DNA of 64,000 nt, from NCBI RefSeq assembly GCF_045862745.1, contig NZ_BQXN01000004.1:66368-130367 (forward strand), read 5' to 3'. Positions 1-8,793 of the stretch are shown here, one piece after another. How positions within the stretch are numbered: position 1 is the first letter of the stretch; each line of letters begins with the position of its first letter. The DNA is from Furfurilactobacillus entadae. GTDB lineage: Bacteria; Bacillota; Bacilli; Lactobacillales; Lactobacillaceae. The notes beneath the pieces are model-generated. The model made no database searches, was not told where the DNA came from, and saw only the letters and a list, made by a program, of their open reading frames with translations. A program made the translations under genes and the position numbers.

Positions 1-230
1 TTAATTATGACGGGGTTAAAAAGCACCACACCGTCGTTGGTAATCACAGCTTTATCGGAAGTAATTCCAACCTTGTCGCACCACTGACTGTGGCTGACCA
101 TTCGTTTATCGCGGCTGGTTCAACCATCACGAAGGATGTGGCACGTCATGAAATGGCCATCGCCCGTGAACGCCAGACCAACAAGCCAGACTACTGGACC
201 AAATTGCCACACAAACCAGAAGATAAATAA
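1..230 (+). CDS. glmU: GlmU C-terminal end (partial)
   Basis: This is the last 75 codons of the bifunctional N-acetylglucosamine-1-phosphate uridyltransferase / glucosamine-1-phosphate acetyltransferase, which makes UDP-GlcNAc for peptidoglycan and teichoic acids. Frame 3 reads through from the window edge to a TAA at 228-230. The visible part is the end of the left-handed beta-helix acetyltransferase domain, with the hexapeptide-type stretches GNHSFIGSNSNLVAPLTVAD and HSFIAAGSTITKDV, and a basic tail ending KLPHKPEDK. The glmU-prs order is conserved in Firmicutes, which supports the call. The start lies outside the window. Confidence 0.93.
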   Translation, partial: NYDGVKKHHTVVGNHSFIGSNSNLVAPLTVADHSFIAAGSTITKDVARHEMAIARERQTNKPDYWTKLPHKPEDK

Positions 231-323
231 ATTGTTCTTAGTTGCGCCAACATTCGTTAATGAGTACCATTAAGCTAGGTTAAACACTGGCTTGAAGACT
301 TAAATCATCCTTGTGGAGGGAAC

Positions 324-1310
324 ATGTCAACTCAATATTTTGATCCTAAATTGAAGATTTTTGCCCTAAATTCGAACCGTCCGTTGGCTGAAAAAATTGC
401 CAAGGAAGTGGGCGTGGAACTGGGGAAGACCTCGGTTGACCGCTTTAGTGACGGGGAAATCCGGATCAACATCGAAGAAAGTGTTCGGGGGGATAACGTT
501 TACTTGATTCAGTCGACGTCAGCCCCGGTCAACGACAACCTGATGGAATTGTTGATCATGATTGACGCGTTACGGCGTGCCAGTGCAAACACAATTAACT
601 TGGTGGTTCCTTACTATGGGTATGCGCGTCAAGACAGAAAGGCGCGGTCACGCGAACCCATTACGGCGAAACTGGTCGCCGACATGTTTGAAAAGGCAGG
701 GGCAACCCGGCTATTGGCGTTAGATCTCCATGCCGCCCAGATTCAGGGATTCTTCGATATTCCGGTTGACCACATGATGGCAGCCCCATTATTAGCGGAC
801 TACTTTATCACTAATCACGTGGCTGAAAACGCGGTTGTTGTTTCACCGGACCATGGTGGTGTGACGCGGGCGCGAGCCTTAGCAGAATTTCTGAAAGCAC
901 CTATTGCCATCATCGACAAGCGGCGCCCCCGGGCCAATGTTGCTGAGATCATGAACATCATTGGTGACGTTAAGGGTAAAAAATGTATCATGATCGATGA
1001 CATGATCGACACGGCCGGAACCATTACATTAGGGGCGAAAGCCTTGATGGAAGCGGGCGCAGAGGAAGTGTACGCATGCTGTTCTCACGCGGTTCTATCA
1101 GGCCCTGCCGTTGATCGGTTGAAGGAATCAGCGTTTAAGCAGGTTGTGGTCACTGACTCCATTAACCTGCCAGAAGATAAGCATTTTGATAAGTTGGTGC
1201 AGGTCTCCATCGCACCACTTGTCGGGGATGCTATCAAACGAATCAATGAAAACAAAGCGGTTAGTCCTTTATTTAAGACACGTTTCCGTCGGGATGGCCG
1301 GACCAATTAA
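324..1310 (+). CDS. prs: Ribose-phosphate pyrophosphokinase
   Basis: Makes PRPP from ribose 5-phosphate and ATP, feeding purine, pyrimidine, histidine and NAD synthesis; soluble cytoplasmic enzyme. At 328 residues it has the usual length. The fold is two tandem phosphoribosyltransferase-like domains. Visible motifs are the flexible-loop region YYGYARQDRKARSREPI, the metal-binding DLHAAQIQGFF, VVSPDHGGVTRAR, and the PRPP loop CIMIDDMIDTAGT near residue 220. The ATG at 324 follows a GGAGG at 314-318. It lies 93 bases after glmU and ends before a hairpin terminator. Confidence 0.97.
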   Translation: MSTQYFDPKLKIFALNSNRPLAEKIAKEVGVELGKTSVDRFSDGEIRINIEESVRGDNVYLIQSTSAPVNDNLMELLIMIDALRRASANTINLVVPYYGYARQDRKARSREPITAKLVADMFEKAGATRLLALDLHAAQIQGFFDIPVDHMMAAPLLADYFITNHVAENAVVVSPDHGGVTRARALAEFLKAPIAIIDKRRPRANVAEIMNIIGDVKGKKCIMIDDMIDTAGTITLGAKALMEAGAEEVYACCSHAVLSGPAVDRLKESAFKQVVVTDSINLPEDKHFDKLVQVSIAPLVGDAIKRINENKAVSPLFKTRFRRDGRTN

Positions 1311-1322
1311 GAATCAACTGTT

Positions 1323-1352
1323 AATGTCGCAATTTGTTGCGGCATTTTTAGT
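1323..1352 (+). terminator. Rho-independent terminator after prs
   Basis: Short stem ATGTCGCAA / TTGCGGCAT with a TTTTT run directly after it. It lies 12 bases past the prs stop, so it separates prs from the small membrane protein downstream, although some read-through is likely given the modest stem. Confidence 0.7.
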
Positions 1353-1375
1353 TTAAAGAAATGGGGGTGTGAAAA

Positions 1376-1738
1376 ATGAATCAGAAAACAAAACCCATGT
1401 GGTGGCTTGGTGGACTACTGGTCTTAATGTTGCTCGGTGGGGGTGTTGCGATTGCCTGCCACGTGACAATCGTGACGGTGTCGAACGTTTTCTTCATGAG
1501 TGGGCTCTTTTTGATTGCCATTGGGGCCGTGATGCAGCTGAGTCATGCAAACCTGTTTGCGGGCTTTCGTCGACGGAAGCGCCTTAAGGGTCAGGCAGCT
1601 GATGAGGATGACCAACCGATGAACATGAATGACATTGTGATCAAAAAGAATCAACCGCTGCGATTATCAAACTGGAATCGCTGGTTTCTAGTGACAGGCG
1701 GCGTACTTATCGTGGTGGCAATCGTCATCACACTATAA
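1376..1738 (+). CDS. DUF3899-type small membrane protein
   Basis: A 120-residue predicted membrane protein of unknown function. Three hydrophobic segments are visible: residues about 8-30, 35-57 (FFMSGLFLIAIGAVMQL) and 102-120 at the extreme C-terminus. A basic and acidic cytoplasmic loop (GFRRRKRLKGQAADEDDQ) lies between helices 2 and 3. The helix pattern and the FFMSGLFLIAIG stretch match the DUF3899 family of Firmicutes as I remember it; no biochemical role is known to me. The ATG follows a GGGGGTG site. Its position next to prs gives no functional hint. Confidence 0.72.
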   Translation: MNQKTKPMWWLGGLLVLMLLGGGVAIACHVTIVTVSNVFFMSGLFLIAIGAVMQLSHANLFAGFRRRKRLKGQAADEDDQPMNMNDIVIKKNQPLRLSNWNRWFLVTGGVLIVVAIVITL

Positions 1739-1863
1739 TGAATAACAGGCTGGTTAGCGGGGCAGGTCCTTATTGCTCTGATTAATTGCGAGTTTAACGA
1801 TATTTTTGAGAATTAACCATCAACGTTGTCAACTATACTGAGAGGGCATTGATGATTAAGTGA

Positions 1864-2274
1864 GTGTTTGAAAATGGGGGTAAACTGGCGATGAACGATA
1901 AACTGAGCAGTGAGTTAAACACCATCTCGGCGTTTATGAACACGTATCGACAGGTGTCAGAGGTCATTAAAGGTGCCCATCTGCCCGTGTCCTTATTGGC
2001 AATTCAGGTACTGCACATGCTAAACACAAATGGGCCCCAACCCGTTTATGTTTGTGCGGCTAATTTGGATGTCACCCGTTCTGCAGTCTCAACGGAAGTA
2101 AAGCGGCTCCTTAAGAGTGATTTTATTAAACTAAAAAATGATGTCCATGATCGCCGGATAACGATTATGTCCATTACGACGACTGGATTACTCTTTTTGC
2201 AGAGTACCAATGAATTAATTGATAATATCTATAACATTGTTGATGTCGAAGAAGTTGCTGAGCTTGCTGAGTAA
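1864..2274 (+). CDS. MarR-like winged-helix regulator
   Basis: Small (127-136 residue) probable DNA-binding protein. A predicted winged helix covers residues about 40-115: VYVCAANLDVTRSAVSTEVK resembles the recognition helix, and KLKNDVHDRRITIMSITTTG has the DxRxxxxxLTxxG wing signature of MarR proteins. Two starts are possible: GTG at 1864, or ATG at 1891, which has GGGGG ten bases upstream and which I prefer. The gene stands alone, closed by a strong terminator, about 280 bases before the first WxL gene on the same strand. A role in controlling that cluster is inferred from position only. Two similar small regulators occur near the second cluster. Confidence 0.7.
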   Translation: MFENGGKLAMNDKLSSELNTISAFMNTYRQVSEVIKGAHLPVSLLAIQVLHMLNTNGPQPVYVCAANLDVTRSAVSTEVKRLLKSDFIKLKNDVHDRRITIMSITTTGLLFLQSTNELIDNIYNIVDVEEVAELAE

Positions 2275-2297
2275 TCGGAAAAAATGACTGGTTAATT

Positions 2298-2335
2298 AAA
2301 ATGGTCAACCCAAAACATGGGTTGACCATTTTTTT
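2298..2335 (+). terminator. Rho-independent terminator
   Basis: Perfect stem AAATGGTCAACCC / GGGTTGACCATTT with loop AAAACAT and a T run. It closes the MarR-like gene. The region from here to 2555 holds no gene; it contains a TATAGT -10-like element near 2484 and the start signals of the WxL cluster. Confidence 0.9.
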
Positions 2336-2555
2336 GTAATTGAATTTAGTGTTGCTCCATCAGGAAAGACGCGTTGTTTTAATTGATTGGGTTAGTGAGT
2401 AAATCATTTATCGGATCAATTAAGAAGGTCAATTTTACAAAATTAAGTTTGCAAACATGAGCCGATGACCAATAAAAATCCTTGTATAGTATAGGCATCG
2501 TAAAGGGAAAGGAGGCAAGTGACGCGCTCAACCCGGTTGGACGGAGGTGTGAACG

Positions 2556-3119
2556 TTGGTAAGAAAATTGGCGCACGGATGGCTGCACGGGTGGTTGATT
2601 GCCGGACTGATTCTAATGTGGCTGGTCATGCCAGCACAAGCAGAATCGACAAAGGCTGACATCACTTTAACGCCAGGAACATTAAGTATTGCTGGGGCAC
2701 CCCAGATTCAGTTTGGAACCAAGAGTAGTACCGGAAGCAATCAGGTGTACAGTTCCGCTACTGTTAGCCCCGGGCTTCAGATTGAAGATAGCGGTAGTAG
2801 TTCAGGGGCGTGGCGGGTCATGATCACGGCAAGCCCGTTTGCAACTACGGACGGTACCTTATTAAAAGGAGTTACCCTGGCCTTTGATCAAGTTGGTGTT
2901 ACTGGTAACGCAACCGCAACCAATAAAGTAACCACAAATGCAGTCAGTTTATCGGCGAACAACGAAGCCGCAACGATTATGCAAGCAAGCGAAAACTTAC
3001 CGGCAAATACGTGGACGGCGGCTTATCAGCCGGCTGACGTTTCACTTACCGTCCCGGGTGGGAACGTAAACGGACAGTACACTGCCACCTTAACCTGGAC
3101 GGTTATCAACGGGGAATAA
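2556..3119 (+). CDS. WxL-family surface protein
   Basis: Secreted protein of 187 residues. A signal peptide covers residues 1-29 (basic MVRKLAHGW, hydrophobic core, cleavage after MPAQA). The mature part is a single WxL domain, expected to attach non-covalently to peptidoglycan. Both characteristic tryptophan positions are present but as W-x-V rather than W-x-L: GAWRVMI at about 88 and LTWTVINGE at the C-terminus. The start is TTG at 2556, chosen because GGAGGTG at 2543-2549 sits six bases upstream and an in-phase upstream start is blocked by a stop. First gene of cluster 1. Confidence 0.85.
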   Translation: MVRKLAHGWLHGWLIAGLILMWLVMPAQAESTKADITLTPGTLSIAGAPQIQFGTKSSTGSNQVYSSATVSPGLQIEDSGSSSGAWRVMITASPFATTDGTLLKGVTLAFDQVGVTGNATATNKVTTNAVSLSANNEAATIMQASENLPANTWTAAYQPADVSLTVPGGNVNGQYTATLTWTVINGE

Positions 3120-3168
3120 ATTAAGTTTTAAAATTGTTGACGCTACGAATCCTTAGGAGGAAATCACA

Positions 3169-3816
3169 ATGCAACCAACCAAAAAATTAGCTGCATTAGC
3201 AACAACTGCTTTACTCGCATTCACTTTGGCACCAGCGGTAACGTCATTTGCGGACACTTCTAGTGATCAGCAGAGTACGACTGCTAGCATTGCCTTCAAT
3301 AAAGAAGAAGAAACGAATCCGGGTGAAGAGGGAGACTTACAACTAAAGAGCGTACCAACACTGGACTTTGGGTCGGTTGATCGGAATAAGACTTCTGACC
3401 AAGCGTACACGTTAACGGGGGCGGATCCTCAAGTTGACTTAGTCGATGGTCGTGGAACGGCGGCAGGTTGGAGTTTATCTGCTAAGTTAGGCGCCATTAA
3501 GGGAACCAATGACGCAGGGACATCAGGAACGTTGACGGCCGCACAGCTGTACTTCAACAACGGTGATGTTGCAACCACTGGGGTTGGGACGGCGCCATCT
3601 GGAGTCAGCACCAGTAACATGCTGACTGCCGGTGGTGATGAAGTGGCTCTGATGACTGCTGCCACGGGTGAAGGAACCGGTGAATGGGTTCAATCATGGG
3701 GTGCAGATGATGTTTCCCTGAACGTTCGTCAAGGAACGGCGATGGCGAACGCGAGTTATTCAGGGACAATCGATTGGAAGTTGTCGAACAGTGTGACAGA
3801 TTCATCAACCTTTTAA
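3169..3816 (+). CDS. WxL-domain surface protein
   Basis: A 215-residue secreted WxL protein. The signal peptide covers residues 1-29 (ATTALLAFTLAPAVTSFA). A short acidic linker (NKEEETNPGEEGDLQ) leads into the WxL domain, which carries GWSLSAKLG in the middle and SGTIDWKLSN at the end, so both W-x-L motifs are intact. This is the closest in cluster 1 to a typical CscB/WxL protein. ATG at 3169 follows TTAGGAGGAAATCAC. The 49-base gap from the preceding gene shows no terminator, so the two are probably co-transcribed. Confidence 0.9.
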   Translation: MQPTKKLAALATTALLAFTLAPAVTSFADTSSDQQSTTASIAFNKEEETNPGEEGDLQLKSVPTLDFGSVDRNKTSDQAYTLTGADPQVDLVDGRGTAAGWSLSAKLGAIKGTNDAGTSGTLTAAQLYFNNGDVATTGVGTAPSGVSTSNMLTAGGDEVALMTAATGEGTGEWVQSWGADDVSLNVRQGTAMANASYSGTIDWKLSNSVTDSSTF

Positions 3817-3835
3817 TTGATCTGCTGAACGACAA

Positions 3836-3860
3836 CCTGTGCATCGAAAGGTGCACACTT
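3836..3860 (+). other. Small inverted repeat between WxL genes
   Basis: Stem TGTGCA / TGCACA around TCGAAAGG, in the 79-base gap between the 215-residue WxL gene and the DUF916 gene. There is no T run, so it is not a classical terminator. It may be an RNA-processing or stability element that sets the ratio of the two proteins; this is a guess. Confidence 0.35.
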
Positions 3861-3895
3861 ACATAAACGCATAACAACTGTTAAGGAGGCGATGG

Positions 3896-4933
3896 ATGAT
3901 GAAACAATGGGGAAAAGTGACGACCGGATTGATGGCGCTGATCATTGGCTTAATGATGATTGGCGGGAGCCAAGTTAAGGCGGAAACAAACGGTGATTCA
4001 CCAGCAACCGTCGTCCTCCCGCAGCAGCCAAGTAATCAGCATTTAAAAAATGTGGGTTACTTCAACTTACGAATGAAGCCGGGCCAGACACAGACTCTGT
4101 CGATGACGGTGATCAATAACAGCAACACCGCAACCACATATAAAGTTTCACCAAATGATGCGTTAACAAACGGAAATGGTGTCATCACCTACGACAAGTA
4201 CAAGCCAAAGACAGGCAGTACGGGCGGACCGACGTTCCAAGACGTGAACCAAACAAAACCGTTTAAAGTCACGGTGCCAGCAAACGGGAAAAAGGTCGTT
4301 CAAACAAAGATCAAAATGCCGAAAAAATCGTTCGACGGCATCATCCTTGGGGGGATCACCCTCCAACAGGTTGGCGACTTAAACACCAAGAAAACGACGA
4401 AACAGGGCTTAACGTTGAACAACCGTTTTACCTACCAAATGGGTGTGGTTCTAAACGAAAAGGACACCAAGGTTGACCCAATGGTGACGATGGGGACACC
4501 GGAACTCATCACTGATGATCGTCAGGCGTATGTGGAAGTCCCACTGAATAACAAAACGAAAAACGTGCTTAGTGATGTGACGGTCAAGGCGACCGTTAAG
4601 CGGGGAAGCAAGGTTCAACAAGAACTAACAACCACCCGTGAACACATGATGATGGCGCCACAGACCACGATGAAAATGAAGCTGGACGCGGCAACCAAAA
4701 CACTACGGCCTGGTAATTACACGGTGAAAGTGGCAGTCACGGCTGAAAACGGGAAGTACAAAAAGACGTTTGAAGAACGGCTTCACGTGAGCACGATGGA
4801 CGCAATCAAGAATGCGTACGAAAATGATTCACGGCGGACAACATGGATCATTGCGCTCAGTATCTTCTGCTTACTTCTCCTCGGTGTTATTGGTTGGCTG
4901 ATCTACCACATTAAGGTTGGAAGGAGAAAATAA
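3896..4933 (+). CDS. DUF916/DUF3324 WxL-partner membrane protein
   Basis: A 345-residue surface protein of the CscA type. Signal peptide at residues 1-29 (cleavage near QVKA). DUF916, the WxL peptidoglycan-binding domain, covers roughly 45-160, with the family hallmark NVGYFNLRMKPGQTQTLSM and the GIILGGITLQQ strand. DUF3324, the WxL-binding domain, covers about 170-300. One transmembrane helix (about 315-340, WIIALSIFCLLLLGVIGWLI) is followed by the basic tail KVGRRK. Known family data indicate these proteins bind WxL proteins and anchor them. SD AAGGAGG is at 3882-3888. Its stop overlaps the next ATG by one base (TAATG), so translation is coupled. Confidence 0.92.
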   Translation: MMKQWGKVTTGLMALIIGLMMIGGSQVKAETNGDSPATVVLPQQPSNQHLKNVGYFNLRMKPGQTQTLSMTVINNSNTATTYKVSPNDALTNGNGVITYDKYKPKTGSTGGPTFQDVNQTKPFKVTVPANGKKVVQTKIKMPKKSFDGIILGGITLQQVGDLNTKKTTKQGLTLNNRFTYQMGVVLNEKDTKVDPMVTMGTPELITDDRQAYVEVPLNNKTKNVLSDVTVKATVKRGSKVQQELTTTREHMMMAPQTTMKMKLDAATKTLRPGNYTVKVAVTAENGKYKKTFEERLHVSTMDAIKNAYENDSRRTTWIIALSIFCLLLLGVIGWLIYHIKVGRRK

Positions 4934-5589
4934 TGCGACTGTGGAGAACGCTTTTAATGATGATGTGCAGCATGGCAGTGATGGGCATGAGTGCCCATGC
5001 CGATGACGCTGAGCTTGCCGCAACCCATGCCACGACGCCCCAAGTGACGATTAATAGCGCCTCAAAACAGTTAAGTTTGGTCAGTGTCCCAAGCTTCGCG
5101 TTTGGTAAGCAAAACAGTAGTGACGTGAGTAGTGCCGCAAAGACGTACACTGCTAAAACAGTTGTTAGTCAGCTGGAAGTCGCAGACACGCGGGGGCTTG
5201 GGAACGGATGGAGTGTTAGCGTAAAGGCCAGCAAGTTTTCTAAAACAAAGTTTACCTGGTTCCCACTACCGTCCAACAAAACGTACACCCTGGATGGCGC
5301 CGTGCTGACGTTCGGCGATCCAGATAGTGGCGTTACCGGTCAGACGATCACCCGGGCGGATTCGGGAACGACTGGGGGCGCCCCCACGGCAAGTACCGGT
5401 TCCATCACGGCCAGCGGTAAATCAGCTGATTCAGTGAAGTTATTGTCAGCAACCAACGGCAACGGGATCGGGGTGTGGGATGACCACTTTAACAATAATT
5501 TGATTACGTTGACCGTGCCAAAGGGCGCTGTGAAAAAGGATCTGTCTTACACCAGCACGTTGACGTGGACCATAACGGCAGCAGAGTAA
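4933..5589 (+). CDS. WxL-family surface protein
   Basis: A 218-residue secreted WxL-type protein. The signal peptide covers residues 1-23 (LLMMMCSMAVMGMSAHA). The domain runs to the C-terminus and carries GWSVSVKAS and TLTWTITAAE at the two W positions, so both motifs are degenerate (W-x-V and W-x-I). It keeps the DTRG stretch before the first W that recurs in WxL proteins of this window. Its ATG is coupled to the preceding DUF916/DUF3324 stop, which suggests a dedicated partner pair. Confidence 0.87.
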   Translation: MRLWRTLLMMMCSMAVMGMSAHADDAELAATHATTPQVTINSASKQLSLVSVPSFAFGKQNSSDVSSAAKTYTAKTVVSQLEVADTRGLGNGWSVSVKASKFSKTKFTWFPLPSNKTYTLDGAVLTFGDPDSGVTGQTITRADSGTTGGAPTASTGSITASGKSADSVKLLSATNGNGIGVWDDHFNNNLITLTVPKGAVKKDLSYTSTLTWTITAAE

Positions 5590-5607
5590 AGGCGAGGTGA
5601 CAACAAC

Positions 5608-6299
5608 ATGAAGTTAAATCGAGCAAAGTGGCTTTGTGCAAGTTGCGTGGCGTTGCTGAGCCTAGGATTAGCCTCAACGGCACTGGCAGTGCCGTACAGC
5701 AGTAACACGACCGGGACGCGAACATTGACTTCAGTGGTGCCCATACGGCCGCTAACGAGGTGTATGACCCCAATTATCCAAATCAGCAAAAGGCGGATGA
5801 CCATACGGGTGACGGCGTTGTCACCGGTGCGATTGGGGACCTTGTGATCGACTACTTACCAAACTTTAGTTTCAAAACGGACGCTGTCTCAGCCGGAACA
5901 AAAACGTACGCGCTGAACAATAAAAAGCCGTTCATCCAGTTAACGTACGACGCGGCTTCTTATGATGGTTGGCAATTACAGGTTGGTGTCTCACCGTTAA
6001 CATCGACGGACGGGAAGGACCAACTGACGGGCGCGCAAATTGAGGTAGGTGGCAGTAATGTGATCAACCAGACCGGTGATAACTCAACGCCCGCCCCAAC
6101 AGCGCTAAACGTGACCATTCCGACGAATAATCAGAGTGCCACCATTTTTACAGCCCCGGCGGGTACCGGGATGTCGACCTGGCAGGATTACTTTTCCGCC
6201 AGTGACACAAAATTACGAATTTATGGCGGTACGGCGAAAGCAAACGTGCATTACACCGGGACGGTTCAGTGGTATCTCATTAATGGTGAAGGAGGGTAA
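5608..6299 (+). pseudogene. WxL-domain protein, frameshifted
   Basis: An intact signal peptide (residues 1-28, ending ALA) starts at ATG 5608 behind GGCGAGGTG, but the frame is lost just after it. The rest of the WxL protein continues in the frame that ends at 6299: DANIDFSGAHTAANEVYDPN, then GWQLQVGVS and VQWYLINGEGG, both good W-x-L motifs. One added G in the GGG run at 5713-5715 would restore a continuous protein of about 230 residues reading TTGDANIDF. This is either a sequencing error, a recent inactivation or a phase-variable switch. The downstream part has no strong start of its own that would include a signal peptide, so as written no exported product is made. Confidence 0.85.
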
Positions 6300-6302
6300 C
6301 TT

Positions 6303-7328
6303 ATGAAGAAGAAATGGGTGGGTGTCTTAACGTTATTGTTAAGCATTTTCTTGGTTGGGACCCTTCAAGCACATGCGGATGACAATCAGGTTGGTTTCAG
6401 CGTGTCACCAGTGTTACCAAGCAACCAATACGATAATCAGGCGAGCTTCTTTAAATTACAGGTTAAACCAAACGAGAAGCAGTCACTATCGTTAGTGATC
6501 GCAAATAACACGGATCAGGAAGCCCAGTACACGGTGACGCCAACGTCCGCCACGACAAATGAGAACGGGGCGATCGATTACTCGGCAACGAGCAAAAAAC
6601 AAACTGCGGACCAAACGACCCCCATGCACACGTTACTATCGGCAAAGCAGACTGTGACGGTGCCAGCACGGGATAGCAAACGGGTCACGTTTACCTTGTC
6701 CACACCGAAAAAACAGTTTGCTGGGGTTATCCTTGGCGGCTTTTTAGTGGAACAGGTGGATCAAAAGAATGCGGATCAAAACAAACAGGACGGCCAATTG
6801 AGCCTAACCAATAAGTATGCCTATGTGATTGGTGTCGAAATTCGGGAATCAGCTAAAGCGGTCAAACACGACGTTTCGTTAGGTGCGGTTAAGGCTAGTA
6901 CCGTGAACGCCCACACAGTCATCCAGACGAACATCGAAAACAAGCAACCAGAAGTGTTAAAGAATCTGACTGTGACCACGACCGTGACGAAGCAAAATGG
7001 GAAGGACAAGGTGTCTGCTAAGAAGGAAGCGTTGGCATTAGCACCACAGTCGACAATGAAGCTCGGGACGCAGTACAACGATAAAAAGTTAGCCGCCGGG
7101 AAGTATCAGGCAACCGTGACGGTTAAACAGGGCAACCAAACGCTGCTGAACGAAAAGCGTGATTTTACCGTTTCAAAGGACGAAGTTAACCGCGCTAAAA
7201 ATCAGGCAGTTGCGAGTGAAAGTGTCTCAATGCCGTGGTATAGCTGGTTGATCATTGGATTGCTCGCGGTGGTGATCATCGCGCTTGGAATCATCATTTG
7301 GCAGTTGTTTAAGAATAAACGAAAGTGA
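6303..7328 (+). CDS. DUF916/DUF3324 WxL-partner membrane protein
   Basis: Second CscA-type protein of cluster 1, 341 residues. Signal peptide at 1-25 (LQAHA). DUF916 at about 30-155 (NQASFFKLQVKPNEKQSLSL; AGVILGGFLVEQ), then DUF3324 at about 165-295. A C-terminal helix (YSWLIIGLLAVVIIALGIII) is followed by the basic tail QLFKNKRK. Moderately similar to the 345-residue copy upstream, so this is a divergent duplicate within one cluster. It starts four bases after the frameshifted WxL gene, behind GGAGGG, and its stop overlaps the next gene's translation-start region. Confidence 0.92.
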   Translation: MKKKWVGVLTLLLSIFLVGTLQAHADDNQVGFSVSPVLPSNQYDNQASFFKLQVKPNEKQSLSLVIANNTDQEAQYTVTPTSATTNENGAIDYSATSKKQTADQTTPMHTLLSAKQTVTVPARDSKRVTFTLSTPKKQFAGVILGGFLVEQVDQKNADQNKQDGQLSLTNKYAYVIGVEIRESAKAVKHDVSLGAVKASTVNAHTVIQTNIENKQPEVLKNLTVTTTVTKQNGKDKVSAKKEALALAPQSTMKLGTQYNDKKLAAGKYQATVTVKQGNQTLLNEKRDFTVSKDEVNRAKNQAVASESVSMPWYSWLIIGLLAVVIIALGIIIWQLFKNKRK

Positions 7329-7336
7329 GGAAGGTC

Positions 7337-8785
7337 ATGCAAAATCACCGGCACCGAAGTCTGTCCATCATCTTGACCCTGCTGATTCTGTTGGCAACGT
7401 TCAACTGGCCAGCGCGGGTGATTGTGCATGCGACGGACGCAACGCCAACAGAAACAACAACCGAACCAGCGGCACCAACGGCTGACTTTACCTTAGCGGC
7501 AAAAAATGCGGATGGACAAGCCGTTACGTCAACAGATGAACTTGCTGGCGAGAGCACGGTAACGTTAACGGGAACGCTCAAGGTGACAACGGAAAAGGAT
7601 GCAGACGCCGTTACCATTGTGTTGCCAAGCATTACGGGTGGTCAGTACAAAACGGTCAAGGTGTTGCAAAATAATCATGAAGTTGTTGCAAAGTCGTTTG
7701 ATGGGAATAACGAGAAAGAGATCAAGCTCAATTCTGATAAGTTAGCGGCGGGGGCCACCACCGTCGAAGTTCAGGCAACGTTACAGCTTCCAAAAAGTGT
7801 GGAAAAACAACAAAAGCTTGCTATTGAATGGCAAGCTAAGGGGTTTGATCAAGAGTTCAATACGAATCAACTGACATTAACGGTTGCGCCGGCAGACGAG
7901 AAAGAGACAACCGAAACGTCATCATCTAATAGTGATGACCAAGAAAAGACACCAACGTCAGATGAGAAGAAAACCACGGACGATAACGACACAACAACCA
8001 AACGTGATTTAGAACGGGCAGATAGTGACTTTACCGTCACCAAGATGAATCAGCAAGATGTGAATTATGCAGCAACGGCCTCCCATCCGGCAATTGTTCA
8101 AACGGTGAAATACCTTCAGACTACCAACACGTTGTCCGGGACGGTGACGACGAATCTAAAAACAATTACTGCAACGGTAAACGGCACCCCAGTTGCAATC
8201 CAGGCGGATGCGGGCAAGTGGTCGTTAACACTGACGCCAGACCAACTGAGTACGACGGACTATAACAGTGTTTTGCTCCGAACAGTGGATAACAGTGGAA
8301 ATCAGCGCCAGATTGCCTTGAGTGGGCCAGTGGGGATGATCACCCTGGTTGATAAGTCTGAAAACATGCGCTTTAACAGCATTTCACTGGGAAGCTCATC
8401 CAAATTGGCTGGGCGGATGCAGTCCACACCGATTCTAGGATCGAACAATACGTGGAATTTATCGGTCGTTAGTAATAACGCCCAGGGTCTAAACTGGCAA
8501 CTTGCGGTAGCGTCCACTCCGTTTGTCGATTCATCAACAGGTCGGACGTTAGACGCCACACCAGTTTATCTACAAACGGATACGTTCGCGACGTTAACAA
8601 CAACCCCACAAGTGGTGGAAACGCACACGGTCGTTTCCGATAAAGAAACCTACGTGTTGACTAATTCATCGGAAAAAGGGAACTGGGATAAAAACTATCG
8701 CGGCGTTGACCTCCTGATCTATCCAGATAACTATTCTGGAACGTATACAGGAACGGTCACATATAACTTGATTGTTGGCGCATAA
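7337..8785 (+). CDS. Large WxL-family surface protein
   Basis: About 482 residues from ATG 7337, preferred because GAGG lies six bases upstream; GTG at 7325 is in frame but has no ribosome-binding site. Signal peptide near residues 1-34. Next comes a beta-rich domain (about 45-195), then a low-complexity Ser/Thr/Asp/Glu linker (about 195-235), an Ig-like module (LSGTVTTNLKTITATVNGTP), and a C-terminal WxL-type domain. The first W motif is normal (NWQLAVAS), but the terminal one is YNLIVGA, with Tyr in place of Trp. No membrane anchor is seen, so retention should depend on the WxL domain. Last gene of cluster 1, convergent with the Mga-like gene. Confidence 0.87.
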   Translation: MQNHRHRSLSIILTLLILLATFNWPARVIVHATDATPTETTTEPAAPTADFTLAAKNADGQAVTSTDELAGESTVTLTGTLKVTTEKDADAVTIVLPSITGGQYKTVKVLQNNHEVVAKSFDGNNEKEIKLNSDKLAAGATTVEVQATLQLPKSVEKQQKLAIEWQAKGFDQEFNTNQLTLTVAPADEKETTETSSSNSDDQEKTPTSDEKKTTDDNDTTTKRDLERADSDFTVTKMNQQDVNYAATASHPAIVQTVKYLQTTNTLSGTVTTNLKTITATVNGTPVAIQADAGKWSLTLTPDQLSTTDYNSVLLRTVDNSGNQRQIALSGPVGMITLVDKSENMRFNSISLGSSSKLAGRMQSTPILGSNNTWNLSVVSNNAQGLNWQLAVASTPFVDSSTGRTLDATPVYLQTDTFATLTTTPQVVETHTVVSDKETYVLTNSSEKGNWDKNYRGVDLLIYPDNYSGTYTGTVTYNLIVGA

Positions 8786-8793
8786 GGCGTTAA

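Noticed and set aside
5760..6299. A stand-alone 179-residue WxL protein starting at 5760
   Set aside because: It has no signal peptide and no ribosome-binding site; upstream codons in the same frame continue the WxL domain, so it is the tail of the frameshifted gene.
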